Positions 49,539-57,996 of a stretch of DNA of 64,000 bases are shown here, in pieces. The translations under genes and the position numbers were made by a program. This stretch comes from Alistipes sp. ZOR0009 (GTDB lineage Bacteria > Bacteroidota > Bacteroidia > Bacteroidales > ZOR0009): positions 62,001 through 126,000 of the forward strand of contig NZ_JTLD01000033.1 in the NCBI RefSeq assembly GCF_000798815.1, in the 5' to 3' direction. Position 1 is the stretch's first letter. Each line of letters begins with the position of its first letter. The notes under the pieces were generated by a model. That model saw only the letters and a program-made list of their open reading frames with translations. It had not been told where the DNA came from and made no database searches.

Positions 49539-51128
49539 ATGGAAAACGATTTTTTCAACGAAAATCCCGAACAGTCTACGCGAAGAAGCTTCGACAACGA
49601 ATCGGGTGAGTCTTCAGGACGACCAGAAAGACCCAAAAGAACCATATCCGACCCCAATAGAGGGGAGTTTATAAGGGGCGGTGATTTTAGCGGCAACAGC
49701 GAGAGGAGTAACAACCGCGACGATCGAGGTGGTTATAATCGCGAGCGCAACTTTAACAGAGATGATCGTGGTGGCTTTAACCGCGAGCGTAGCTTTAACC
49801 GTGACGATAGAGGCGGAGACCGAGGTGGTTTTAACCGCGAGCGCAGCTTCAACCGCGACGATCGAGGTGGAGACAGAGGTGGCTTCAACCGCGAGCGTAA
49901 CTTTAACCGTGACGACAGAGGCGGAGATCGTGGTGGCTTTAACCGTGAGCGCAGCTTCAATCGAGACGAAAGAGGTGGAGATAGAGGAGGTTTTAACCGT
50001 GATGATAGAGGCAGCGACCGTGGCGGTTTTAACCGTGAGCGCAGTTTTAATCGTGACGATAGAGGTGGAGATCGTGGCGGTTTCAACCGTGAGCGCAGCT
50101 TTAATCGTGACGATAGAGGCGGAGACCGAGGTGGTTTTAACCGTGAACGCAGCTTCAACCGTGACGATAGAGGAGGCGATCGTGGAGGTTTCAATCGCGA
50201 GCGCAGCTTCAATCGTGATGATAGAGGTGGAGATAGAGGAAATTTTTACTCTCCTTTCGATAAGAGAAAGAGTTTTGGGAGTCGTGATGATCGTAATGAT
50301 GGAAGCAGAACACTTCGTCCTCGAAAAAATAGAGGAGATGAAATGCGACCTAAAGTTGGTGCGGGCTTAGGTCCAAAACCTCAATATGTGGAGGAACCTT
50401 TCGATCCAGAACAAGAAATTCGCTTAAATAAATATGTAGCAAACTCTGGCGTTTGCTCACGTCGTGAAGCTGACAACCATATCCTCGCGGGAGAAATTAC
50501 CGTGAATGGAGAGATCATAACCACTCTTGGTACTAAAATTAAGATGGGGGATGAGGTTCGCTTTAACGGAGAAGTAATTAAAGGGGAGAAGAAGGTTTAC
50601 CTGTTGCTGAACAAGCCTAAGGGCTATGTTACCTCTGTAGATGATCCTCATGCCGAAAAAACGGTAATGGAGCTTATCAAGGGGGCTTGTAGCGAGCGCG
50701 TATATCCAGTAGGACGTTTAGACAAGTCGACTACAGGAGTTCTTTTACTTACTAATGATGGTGAGTTGACTAAAATGTTAACCCATCCAACCTATAGCAA
50801 AAAGAAAATTTACCATGTTTTCCTAGATAAGAGGATTACAGAAGATGATATGGAAAGAATTGCGACGGGTATCGACCTAGATGATGGTGTATCTTATGCA
50901 GATGCAATAAGCTATGTTGACGGTAGCGATAAATCTCAAGTCGGTGTTGAAATCCATTCCGGTAAAAATAGAATCATTCGACGCATGTTTGATGCGATTG
51001 GCTATAAGGTGATTAAACTTGATAGAGTTTATTTTGCTGGGTTAACCAAAAAGAGTGTTCCTCGTGGTAAGTGGCGTTTCCTAACCCAACGTGAGGTTGG
51101 TATGCTTAAGATGGGATCTTACGAATAG
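49539..51128 (+). CDS. rluB: RluB/RsuA-type 23S/16S rRNA pseudouridine synthase with long RGG-like repeat N-terminus
   Basis: 529 residues, about twice the usual length because of an N-terminal low-complexity region. Residues about 59-236 consist of near-identical repeats of the 18-residue unit RGGDRGGFNRERSFNRDD, encoded by 54-bp DNA repeats (49713-50247), rich in Arg, Asp, Gly, Phe and Asn and surely disordered. Then comes an S4 RNA-binding domain (IRLNKYVANSGVCSRREAD, about 294-312) and the catalytic domain with the Asp in VGRLDKSTTGVLLLTNDG (D395). The C-terminal stretch NRIIRRMFDAIGYKVIKLDR is typical of RsuA/RluB/RluE/RluF. The target base cannot be fixed by sequence; RluB is the commonest assignment. 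Confidence 0.88.
   Translation: MENDFFNENPEQSTRRSFDNESGESSGRPERPKRTISDPNRGEFIRGGDFSGNSERSNNRDDRGGYNRERNFNRDDRGGFNRERSFNRDDRGGDRGGFNRERSFNRDDRGGDRGGFNRERNFNRDDRGGDRGGFNRERSFNRDERGGDRGGFNRDDRGSDRGGFNRERSFNRDDRGGDRGGFNRERSFNRDDRGGDRGGFNRERSFNRDDRGGDRGGFNRERSFNRDDRGGDRGNFYSPFDKRKSFGSRDDRNDGSRTLRPRKNRGDEMRPKVGAGLGPKPQYVEEPFDPEQEIRLNKYVANSGVCSRREADNHILAGEITVNGEIITTLGTKIKMGDEVRFNGEVIKGEKKVYLLLNKPKGYVTSVDDPHAEKTVMELIKGACSERVYPVGRLDKSTTGVLLLTNDGELTKMLTHPTYSKKKIYHVFLDKRITEDDMERIATGIDLDDGVSYADAISYVDGSDKSQVGVEIHSGKNRIIRRMFDAIGYKVIKLDRVYFAGLTKKSVPRGKWRFLTQREVGMLKMGSYE
49713..50247 (+). repeat. 54-bp in-frame repeats coding the RGG-like tail
   Basis: Around nine 54-bp units, some shortened to 30-42 bp by internal loss, all in one reading frame inside rluB. 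Synonymous differences between units show selection on the protein sequence and not on the DNA. Confidence 0.9.
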
Positions 51129-51151
51129 TAGGAGATACGATAAAAACTAAA

Positions 51152-51187
51152 AAGAGAGGATGGTTCCCACCATTCTCTCTTCTTTTT
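51152..51187. terminator. terminator between rluB and the hydrolase gene
   Basis: AGAGAGGATGG pairs with CCATTCTCTCT (one G-T pair), followed by CTTTTT, between convergent stops. Confidence 0.82.
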
Positions 51188-51190
51188 GGG

Positions 51191-52363
51191 TTATGCCAGA
51201 AAGTTTGCAGCCCGTTTGAAGACATGATTGAAGCCTCCATCAACTGCTGCACTCAGTGCTGGTTTCCCATTAATTGGAAACGGTTGTTCGTGCGAGTAGG
51301 GATATGCAAAATCCACCATCTCAATATTTTTACTACTAATGCTTCTAAAAAAGGATGAGATACCAGTTGGTGGTATTACAGAATCTTTTAACGGAGCAAT
51401 CGCATATATTTGATCTTTAAGCATTGCTAGCATATCGTTTCTAAAATCTTTGAGACGATCAATGTTCAGCATTGACCTGAAGGCCATGGCTAGCGAGTTT
51501 TCTTGCAGGAATTTCCCTAAAATGGTGTCTCTCTGCGCCTCCTTTTCGAAATCATCGTTGTAGTATCTGAATATTTTTGTGAATGCTTGTTCATCCATTA
51601 TCAATTTAGATACGCCGTTCATCGAGTTAAAAAAGGCACCTCCTCCAAACATGAAAAGGCGAGAGTTGGATATTACTCCACTAGGATTGGCAATGAATAA
51701 AATCTGAGATAAAAATGCACCTATCGAATAGGCAAAAAAGTCGATTAGAGGAGTTTCTCTTACAAAAGGTATTTTACCTTGATTGAGTAATCGAATTAGC
51801 ATCGTTAAGTCATCGGCACTTTGGTATCCTGAACTAAAAAATCTTAAGGGTTCATACTTTAACCTTTCACTTAGTGCCACATTAGCAAATGATGAATTCT
51901 TTAAGCCTTCGCATTGGCTTTTGCTATCTCTTAAGAGTGGCAGCATTTCTCGTGGATCACCCCACTGTTTGGGAGCTCTATTCATGTGGTATGATATTGG
52001 GAAGAGGATTACAGCACTTTGGGTAGATTGCGCCAATTCTGCTGCCCAAGTCATATATTTTTGCCAGCTGCGTTCATTAAGTCCATGAAGTAGTACAATT
52101 ACCCGATTGTATTTTTTTTCTCCATATGGGAGAAAAATTGGATAGGTAAAGTTGCTGTTTATTTCCTCCTTGTCTGCTAATGCTGCTTCTTCATTTGAAG
52201 ATGTTGGAATAATTGATGGGTGATAAGGAGGCTTAAAGTCCATCACTTTGTTTGATTGAAAATTTAGGGTGCGAATTTTCAAAAAAGACTCCTCTAAGTC
52301 GATATGTCTATCAACAAACAGATCGTATTTTTTGAATTTTTCGAAAGCACCTGTGTATCCCAT
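51191..52363 (-). CDS. alpha/beta-hydrolase-like protein of unknown function
   Basis: 390 residues from the ATG at 52363 (MGYTGAFEKF); an upstream TTG at 52420 is judged unlikely. VIVLLHGLNERSW (about 87-99) has the HG oxyanion motif and FFAYSIGAFLSQ (about 210) the nucleophile elbow with Ser, so an alpha/beta-hydrolase fold is likely. The acid residue may be in LKDSVIPP and the His in GGFNHVFKRA at the C-terminus. Related Bacteroidota proteins carry only DUF labels (possibly DUF6051, from memory). Substrate unknown. Confidence 0.7.
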   Translation of the reverse strand: MGYTGAFEKFKKYDLFVDRHIDLEESFLKIRTLNFQSNKVMDFKPPYHPSIIPTSSNEEAALADKEEINSNFTYPIFLPYGEKKYNRVIVLLHGLNERSWQKYMTWAAELAQSTQSAVILFPISYHMNRAPKQWGDPREMLPLLRDSKSQCEGLKNSSFANVALSERLKYEPLRFFSSGYQSADDLTMLIRLLNQGKIPFVRETPLIDFFAYSIGAFLSQILFIANPSGVISNSRLFMFGGGAFFNSMNGVSKLIMDEQAFTKIFRYYNDDFEKEAQRDTILGKFLQENSLAMAFRSMLNIDRLKDFRNDMLAMLKDQIYAIAPLKDSVIPPTGISSFFRSISSKNIEMVDFAYPYSHEQPFPINGKPALSAAVDGGFNHVFKRAANFLA

Positions 52364-52527
52364 GATTCTGCCTTGTAGTTTGTTGCTTGCAAATAAACAT
52401 TGAAATGAGATGCTTGCCAATTTTAAGGGTTATTCTAAGGCTTAGTGGGGTTAAAAGTCTGCTTTAGGGGTGAAAAATGAATATGTGGGGTGAAAAATGG
52501 AGGTGAAAAAGGAAACCTCTACCGCAT

Positions 52528-52559
52528 TTTGTAAATATTCCATATAAGAATTACATTTG
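52528..52559 (+). promoter_or_regulatory. Bacteroidota promoter of the membrane LytTR gene
   Basis: TTTG at 52528-52531, a 20-base spacer and TACATTTG at 52552-52559: both elements at consensus spacing, 25 bases before the ATG. Confidence 0.8.
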
Positions 52560-52584
52560 TTAAATCAGAAAAAGAGCGACTAGT

Positions 52585-53433
52585 ATGCTAGACCTTCAGA
52601 GCCCGATTCCAAAGTATATCACTAATAAGGGAAATATTGTAAGGCTTATTTTCTTTACAGCCGGATTTGCCCTTGTTTTTATAAATATCTACTCTCCATT
52701 TGGTGTCGAGACATGGTATAATGTAACCAGATGGCAGCTGTTTTTTTACTCCAGCCTAATTATTCTAACGGGAGTTATGGTAGTTGTAATTAGCCGGGTG
52801 GTTATGTATCAAATAAGTAAGTTTAAAATACTTCTGTTGTGGCAGTATTTAATTTGGATACTAGCAGAAATTCTGTCGATGGCCATTTTCTATACTTTGT
52901 ACGAAATGCTAATTCTCCATGATAAGAGAGAATTGCTTCATGTACTTAAAATATCAGTACAGAATACTGCCTTGATCATTCTTTTACCTTATTCAGTTCT
53001 TTGGCTATATTTTTCGTGGAAAGAGAAAAATGACAAACTGAATGCTCTAACTCAAGGGGAGCCTATTTTTGATCCATCCAAGATGGTTGCCTTTTATGAT
53101 GAAAAAGGCATCTTGCGTTTATCTCTTAAGATTGATAATCTTATTTTTATTGAGGCTGCAGACAACTATGTGAATATTCATTACTACAACAAGGAGAAAA
53201 TTTCAAAGTTCATGCTTCGTAATTCGCTAAAAAAACTCGAAGAAACATTTGTTAATAGCGAAATTCTTCGCTGTCATCGTTCGTATATGGTCAATTTCGA
53301 AAAGGTTAAGATTATAAGGAAAGATAAGGATGGTTTAAAGTTGGAGTTGGATTTGCCTTCAACGCTAGATATTCCTGTAAGCAAAAGTTACGTGGATAGT
53401 GTTATGCAAACTTTTTCAAAATACTGCCAGTAA
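52585..53433 (+). CDS. membrane-bound LytTR-family transcription regulator
   Basis: 282 residues: four hydrophobic helices (about 20-36, 50-68, 83-104 and 125-146) with no receiver domain, then a LytTR DNA-binding domain (about 175-275) with LIFIEAADNYVNIHYYNKEK and ILRCHRSYMVNFEKV. This is a one-component form in which the membrane part probably senses a signal and directly places the DNA-binding domain at the membrane. No kinase is next to it. It ends 2 bases from the convergent methyltransferase stop, with no terminator between. Confidence 0.9.
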   Translation: MLDLQSPIPKYITNKGNIVRLIFFTAGFALVFINIYSPFGVETWYNVTRWQLFFYSSLIILTGVMVVVISRVVMYQISKFKILLLWQYLIWILAEILSMAIFYTLYEMLILHDKRELLHVLKISVQNTALIILLPYSVLWLYFSWKEKNDKLNALTQGEPIFDPSKMVAFYDEKGILRLSLKIDNLIFIEAADNYVNIHYYNKEKISKFMLRNSLKKLEETFVNSEILRCHRSYMVNFEKVKIIRKDKDGLKLELDLPSTLDIPVSKSYVDSVMQTFSKYCQ

Positions 53434-53435
53434 CT

Positions 53436-54032
53436 TTAATACTTTTGAGCAACTAGCATAAATAGCGGGTAGCTACGATCGTTCTTCTTTATTTTTAAAA
53501 TAGTGTTCGTGTTGCTTACATTAAGTTGCGCTTTCTGGCATAGGGAGGATAGTTTCTCAACATTAAAACCGTTATGTCCGTCAAAGCAATTTCCGTGAAA
53601 CGAACCATCTTCCTCTTCTAAATCAACAATAATAAGCTTCCCGTTAGGATTTAACAATTTTGAAAATCTGGAGAGGATGGCAAGTGTGTCTGAAATATGA
53701 TGTAACGCCATTGACGTGACTATCGCGTCGAATTTCTGATCATAGTTTAAGTCTTTTGACAAGTCTATATTTAACACATTTGCTTCTATTGAGTAGTCTT
53801 TTATTTTATCTGATAATACGTTAAGCATTCCTTCTGAGGTGTCCATGAAAGTTAAGTGTTCTACCTTATCGGCAAAATGCAGTCCCACCAACCCTGTTCC
53901 TGCTCCATAATCTAAGAGAGTTTTGATTTGGGTAAAGTCGATTTCTAAAGCAATGGCATTGGCAATGCGAGTGGCCATTTTTTGTTTTTCAGGAGAATCC
54001 CATCCTTGAGCTTTGCTGTCGAAAGAGTTCAT
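53436..54032 (-). CDS. SAM-dependent class I methyltransferase
   Basis: 198 residues. Motif I is TLLDYGAGTGLVGLHFA (about 38-54), with the acidic residue at strand 2 in LTFMDTSEGMLNVL, motif II-like KFDAIVTSMALHHI and LLNPNGKLIIVDLEEEDG. The mix resembles ubiquinone/menaquinone-type or arsenite-like class I enzymes, but the substrate is unknown. Start ATG at 54032. The stop is 2 bases from that of the LytTR gene. Confidence 0.85.
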   Translation of the reverse strand: MNSFDSKAQGWDSPEKQKMATRIANAIALEIDFTQIKTLLDYGAGTGLVGLHFADKVEHLTFMDTSEGMLNVLSDKIKDYSIEANVLNIDLSKDLNYDQKFDAIVTSMALHHISDTLAILSRFSKLLNPNGKLIIVDLEEEDGSFHGNCFDGHNGFNVEKLSSLCQKAQLNVSNTNTILKIKKNDRSYPLFMLVAQKY

Positions 54033-54177
54033 AGGTTTAATTTATTGTGATTTTCGGTGCAAAATAGTCGTTCCTTTCTTAAAAAGGAGGGATTAAAGAA
54101 CTTATTGATAAAAACCATTGTTAAATAGTGTAAGAGAAAGAAGTAAACGCTTTTTGTTTTATTTAAAATCCCATGTT

Positions 54178-54777
54178 ATGAGAATTTTACCTAAAAAACA
54201 GCTGACCAAAGCAATTAGATATTGGTGGGTTCAACTCTTAAATGGACTGCTACTTATTGGTGTTGGTATTGGAATTATTCAAATTCCCGATGAAAGTTTT
54301 TTTTCGTTAACAATGCTTATTTCTATCATCTGCCTTATTGTTGGGTTTAGCCAGCTATTCTATACGGTTACGAACAGAAAGGAGCTGCATGGATGGGGAT
54401 GGTATCTTTCGAGTGCTTTTATTGATATATTTTTCGGTTCGATACTTATTTGGAACCCTTTATTCTCCGTAGAGCAGCTTCCTTTTTTTGTGGGACTTTG
54501 GCTTATTCTTAAATCGTCAAATGGGATGAGTCTGGCGATTGATTTAAAGGAATATGGTGTAAAATTGTGGTGGTGGATGCTTTTGATATCATCATTAATA
54601 GGGGTTATCGCTTTGCAGGTAATAGTCTATCCTGCCGTTGGGATGTTTGGATTGGCTATTTTGACATCGTGGGCGTATATTTTATTTGGGCTCATACAAA
54701 TTGGTGGGGCTCTTCACCTTCGTAAGCTGCATGAACTTCCACAAAAACTGGTAAATAAGGTTACTAATGCGTTGTAG
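54178..54777 (+). CDS. HdeD-like (DUF308) membrane protein
   Basis: 199 residues from the ATG at 54178 (MRILPKKQLTKAIRYWW); the ORF extends upstream to a TTG at 54118 that lacks support. Six hydrophobic segments in three pairs (LLNGLLLIGVGIGIIQIP, LTMLISIICLIVGFSQLF, WYLSSAFIDIFFGSILIW, LPFFVGLWLILKSSNGM and two more) follow the HdeD/DUF308 pattern. HdeD in E. coli is linked to acid stress at high density; the role here is unknown. Confidence 0.78.
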   Translation: MRILPKKQLTKAIRYWWVQLLNGLLLIGVGIGIIQIPDESFFSLTMLISIICLIVGFSQLFYTVTNRKELHGWGWYLSSAFIDIFFGSILIWNPLFSVEQLPFFVGLWLILKSSNGMSLAIDLKEYGVKLWWWMLLISSLIGVIALQVIVYPAVGMFGLAILTSWAYILFGLIQIGGALHLRKLHELPQKLVNKVTNAL

Positions 54778-54875
54778 GGTATGATGTTAAATACTTTGCT
54801 AATCAGCTAAAATAAAAAGTCAGCAAACATTTCTCTTAGATCTGCGTTTATCCGCCAGAAAAAAGACGGAGAAGT

Positions 54876-55697
54876 ATGGGAAAATGTGCCTGCAAATCGA
54901 ATTCGTCATCTAAAGCTGGAGAAAATTCAGGATGCGGATGTAAATCGAAGAAGAAAGGGAAAAACAATTATTTACTTTTTAGTACGCAGATATCAGCGAT
55001 GGAAGTTAGCCAGCAAATACCCCTAATTGAGAAAATTAAGATGGAAGAGATTGAACAGCTTCATGCGGTTGTTAGTGTTGATGAGCTACCTAATGCAACT
55101 TATATTCTTAGGTTGGAAAAAAAGGGTAGGACATTTAGAAGTGGACAGTATGTAGCCTTAAATGTTCCAGGAGATATTCAGTCGAGGCATTATTCGATTT
55201 ATAGTGGAGAGCAAAGCAATACTATTGATTTTTTGATAAAAGAGGTAGATAACGGAATGGTTTCAACAGCTTTGCATCGATTAAAACCTGGTGATAAAGT
55301 ATTGGTCGAAGGTCCTTGGGGACATTTTAGAATTAAGCCAGCTGATGTTGCAGCTAAGAAATTCTTATTTATAGCATCCGGAACTGGAATATCTCCATTT
55401 CATAGCTTTATAAAAAGTTATCCAGAATTAGATTACGTATTGCTTCATGGCATTAGGAACGGAGAAGATCAGTACGAAAAAGAGGAATATCCTTCAGATC
55501 GGTATGTCAGCTGTACTTCGCGTGATAAGAAAGGTGTTTTTCATGGGCGGGTGACCGACTATCTAAAGGCTAATCCGGTAGAACGAGGTACGCTTTGTTA
55601 TCTTTGCGGAAATAACCTTATGATTGATGATGTACATGCGATTCTTCGTTCTCAAGGAATTGGGAACAATGATATTTATGCCGAAATATTTTTTTAG
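54876..55697 (+). CDS. ferredoxin/flavodoxin-NAD(P)H reductase-type flavoprotein with Cys-rich N-terminus
   Basis: 273 residues. The FAD domain has GQYVALNVP and RHYSIYSGE (RxYS), the NAD(P) domain has IASGTGISPFHSF and LCGNNLMIDDVHAIL, and it ends EIFF. Unusually, the first 40 residues carry two CxC pairs (C4, C6 and C20, C22) in a Lys/Ser/Gly-rich stretch, ahead of the reductase domain that begins near EQLHAVVSVDEL (about residue 59). A GGAGAAG close upstream of the ATG at 54876 supports that start, but the ATG encoding M42 could also be used. Electron-transfer partner unknown. Confidence 0.82.
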   Translation: MGKCACKSNSSSKAGENSGCGCKSKKKGKNNYLLFSTQISAMEVSQQIPLIEKIKMEEIEQLHAVVSVDELPNATYILRLEKKGRTFRSGQYVALNVPGDIQSRHYSIYSGEQSNTIDFLIKEVDNGMVSTALHRLKPGDKVLVEGPWGHFRIKPADVAAKKFLFIASGTGISPFHSFIKSYPELDYVLLHGIRNGEDQYEKEEYPSDRYVSCTSRDKKGVFHGRVTDYLKANPVERGTLCYLCGNNLMIDDVHAILRSQGIGNNDIYAEIFF

Positions 55698-55708
55698 TTT
55701 TTAGCAAA

Positions 55709-55745
55709 TAAAAATAGGCTAACCATATGGTTAGCCTATTTTTAT
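55709..55745. terminator. bidirectional terminator between the reductase gene and aroC
   Basis: AAAAATAGGCTAACC pairs with GGTTAGCCTATTTTT around ATAT; ends both the plus-strand gene and the aro operon. Confidence 0.93.
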
Positions 55746-55756
55746 TTGTAATTGCA

Positions 55757-56734
55757 CTACGAATTCTTATTAATCAATGAAAAATCGGCAAGGGCAATTG
55801 CTGTAGCTGCTTCAACAACTACCGGTACACGTAAAGCGATGCACGCGTCATGCCTTCCATTTATAACTAACTCTTCAACACTTCCACTTTCTCTATTGAG
55901 CGTTTGTTGAGGAACACCAATACTGGAGGTGGGCTTGATCGCAACTCGAAATACTAATTCATTTCCATTGCTAATGCCTCCATTTATACCTCCTGCATGA
56001 TTTGAATTTGTTTTGCCATCAGCGGCAATGATGGTGTCGTTGTGCTCACTACCTCGCATGGCGGAGGAGCTAAAGCCAGAACCAAATTCAATTCCTTTAG
56101 TGGCAGGAATGGCAAAAACAATATGGGCAATGCAGGACTCTATTGAATCAAAAAATGGTTCACCCCACCCAATGGGTATTCCTGTTGCACGGCATTCTAC
56201 AATGCCACCTATTGAATCTTTTGTGGCAACGGCTTCGTCTATGGCGCGATCAATATCAGTTCGTCCTTCCACAGAAGTGAGCTGCGCGTTGATTTTTACC
56301 TGGTCAATTATCTTTTTGGCAACGGAACCTGCAGCGACGATGCCCAAAGTTAGCCTTCCGGAGAAGTGTCCTCCACCTCGGTAATCCTGATAGCCCTTAA
56401 ACTTTTCTTGTGCTACAAAATCAGCATGACCAGGCCGAGGTGATGTTACAAGGTTTTGGTAATCTTTTGATATAGTGTTCTTATTTCGGAAAATGATTGT
56501 TATGGGAGCCCCTGTTGTATGTCCATTAAAAATGCCAGATATTATTTCGGGAAGGTCTTCTTCGTTGCGAGGGGTTGTTCCTTTTGCGCCGCTTTTTCGA
56601 CGGGCAAGATCGGGAATTAAATCACTTTCGGAAAGCAATAAACCAGCAGGACATCCGTCAATGTTAATTCCGACCGATGCTCCATGGGATTCCCCAAATA
56701 TGGTAACTCTAAATAGACGGCCAAACGAGTTCAT
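55757..56734 (-). CDS. aroC: chorismate synthase
   Basis: 325 residues. Converts EPSP to chorismate with FMN. Signatures are FGESHGASVGINIDGCPAG (about 12-30), SPRPGHADFVA, YRGGGHFSGRLT and GRHDACIALRVPVVVEA near the C-terminus. It is somewhat shorter than the usual 350-360 residues. Last gene of the aromatic operon, 5 bases after aroA, ending at the terminator at 55709. Confidence 0.95.
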   Translation of the reverse strand: MNSFGRLFRVTIFGESHGASVGINIDGCPAGLLLSESDLIPDLARRKSGAKGTTPRNEEDLPEIISGIFNGHTTGAPITIIFRNKNTISKDYQNLVTSPRPGHADFVAQEKFKGYQDYRGGGHFSGRLTLGIVAAGSVAKKIIDQVKINAQLTSVEGRTDIDRAIDEAVATKDSIGGIVECRATGIPIGWGEPFFDSIESCIAHIVFAIPATKGIEFGSGFSSSAMRGSEHNDTIIAADGKTNSNHAGGINGGISNGNELVFRVAIKPTSSIGVPQQTLNRESGSVEELVINGRHDACIALRVPVVVEAATAIALADFSLINKNS

Positions 56735-56739
56735 TCTGT

Positions 56740-57996
56740 TTAGATTTTATGATTTTCAGATTGAATATTTTCCAAATGCATCCAAAATTCGGGATACGAT
56801 TTTGTGACGCATTCTGGGTTGTTAATTTGAATGGGGCTTGCAGCAATGAGAGCAAGTGTTGCTGCTGCCATTGCCATTCTATGGTCGTTGTGTGAATCCA
56901 TTTCACAACCTTTTGGCTTTCCTCCAGTTATGTACATTTCGTTACCCTCTATTTCAACTCTAATGCCTGCTTTTTTAAACTCTTTTTGGATTGCGTAGGC
57001 TCGGTTACTCTCCTTGTGTTTTAGCCTACTAACTCCTTTTATTAAGGAGGTTCCTTTACAGGCGGCGGCAAGTACTGCTAGAGGAGGGAAGAGGTCTGGA
57101 CAATTCGTCGCATCAAAGGAAAATGCCTTTAACTGCGATTTTTCAACGGTATAGCAGCCATTTTCTTCGAGTATTTTCCCGTTTGCTTGCTGTATTGCTG
57201 AGACGATTTCTTTATCTGCCTGCTGTGATTTTGAGGAAATATTTTCAACCCTTAAGTTGCCAGAAATGACTCCTGCTACAAGAAAGAATGCAGCACCGCT
57301 CCAATCGCCTTCTGATTTTATTTCTGTTGCCTTGTAAGATTGGTTCGAGGCAATAAAAAATTCTTCATAGCCATTATGGTTTACATTGATTCCGAACTGC
57401 TTCATTATCTCAATCGTCATATTGATATATGGGACGCTTTTAAGATTTTTGACTTTAATATTTACCTCTTTCAGAGCAAGCGGAGCAGCCATCAGTAGGC
57501 CTGTCAGTATTTGTGAACTTAAGGAGCCATCTATAGTTGCGTTACCTCCAACCATAGGCCCTTGCACGGTTACCGGAAGGAATCCGTTGGATGTACTACA
57601 GCTAGCCCCAAGCTGATTGATTGCGTCCTCCAATCCGGTCATTGGGCGGGTAATAAGCGAACCATGTCCGGAGAGGGTTTGTCGTACGTTTAGCGTTGCT
57701 GCTATTGGGGTAAACATCCTTATGCCCAAACCAGCCTCTCCGCACGAAAGTTCATTATTGCTGGGTCTGAAATTTCCTGAAATTGTCCATCGATTTAATT
57801 CCTCTGTAACAGTGGCTCCCATTTGTTTGGCGATGTTGAGTGCTGCCAAGCAGTCGTCACAGGTACTCGGATTATGAATCACGGATGTGCCATTTGATAG
57901 CATTGCCGCTGCTATTGCCCGTTGTACTATGCTTTTAGAAGCAGGAATGCGAACAATTCCGTTAACGTTCAAGGGCTTTATTTCTTTCATAAGCAT
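56740..57996 (-). CDS. aroA: 3-phosphoshikimate 1-carboxyvinyltransferase (EPSP synthase)
   Basis: About 418 residues. Joins PEP and shikimate-3-phosphate. Signatures are VRIPASKSIVQRAIAAAML (about 15-33), GEAGLGIRMFTPIAATL, SSQILTGLLMAAPLAL and HNDHRMAMAAATLAL. Start at the ATG 57996; the ATG at 57990 and a TTG at 58008 are alternatives. Overlaps the 3' end of aroE by 29-47 bases depending on the start, so translation is probably coupled. Confidence 0.94.
   Translation of the reverse strand: MLMKEIKPLNVNGIVRIPASKSIVQRAIAAAMLSNGTSVIHNPSTCDDCLAALNIAKQMGATVTEELNRWTISGNFRPSNNELSCGEAGLGIRMFTPIAATLNVRQTLSGHGSLITRPMTGLEDAINQLGASCSTSNGFLPVTVQGPMVGGNATIDGSLSSQILTGLLMAAPLALKEVNIKVKNLKSVPYINMTIEIMKQFGINVNHNGYEEFFIASNQSYKATEIKSEGDWSGAAFFLVAGVISGNLRVENISSKSQQADKEIVSAIQQANGKILEENGCYTVEKSQLKAFSFDATNCPDLFPPLAVLAAACKGTSLIKGVSRLKHKESNRAYAIQKEFKKAGIRVEIEGNEMYITGGKPKGCEMDSHNDHRMAMAAATLALIAASPIQINNPECVTKSYPEFWMHLENIQSENHKI

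Noticed and set aside
49733-50212. Antisense ORF of 159 codons (RLKPPRSPPLSS repeats)
   Set aside because: Mirror of the 54-bp in-frame repeats of rluB.
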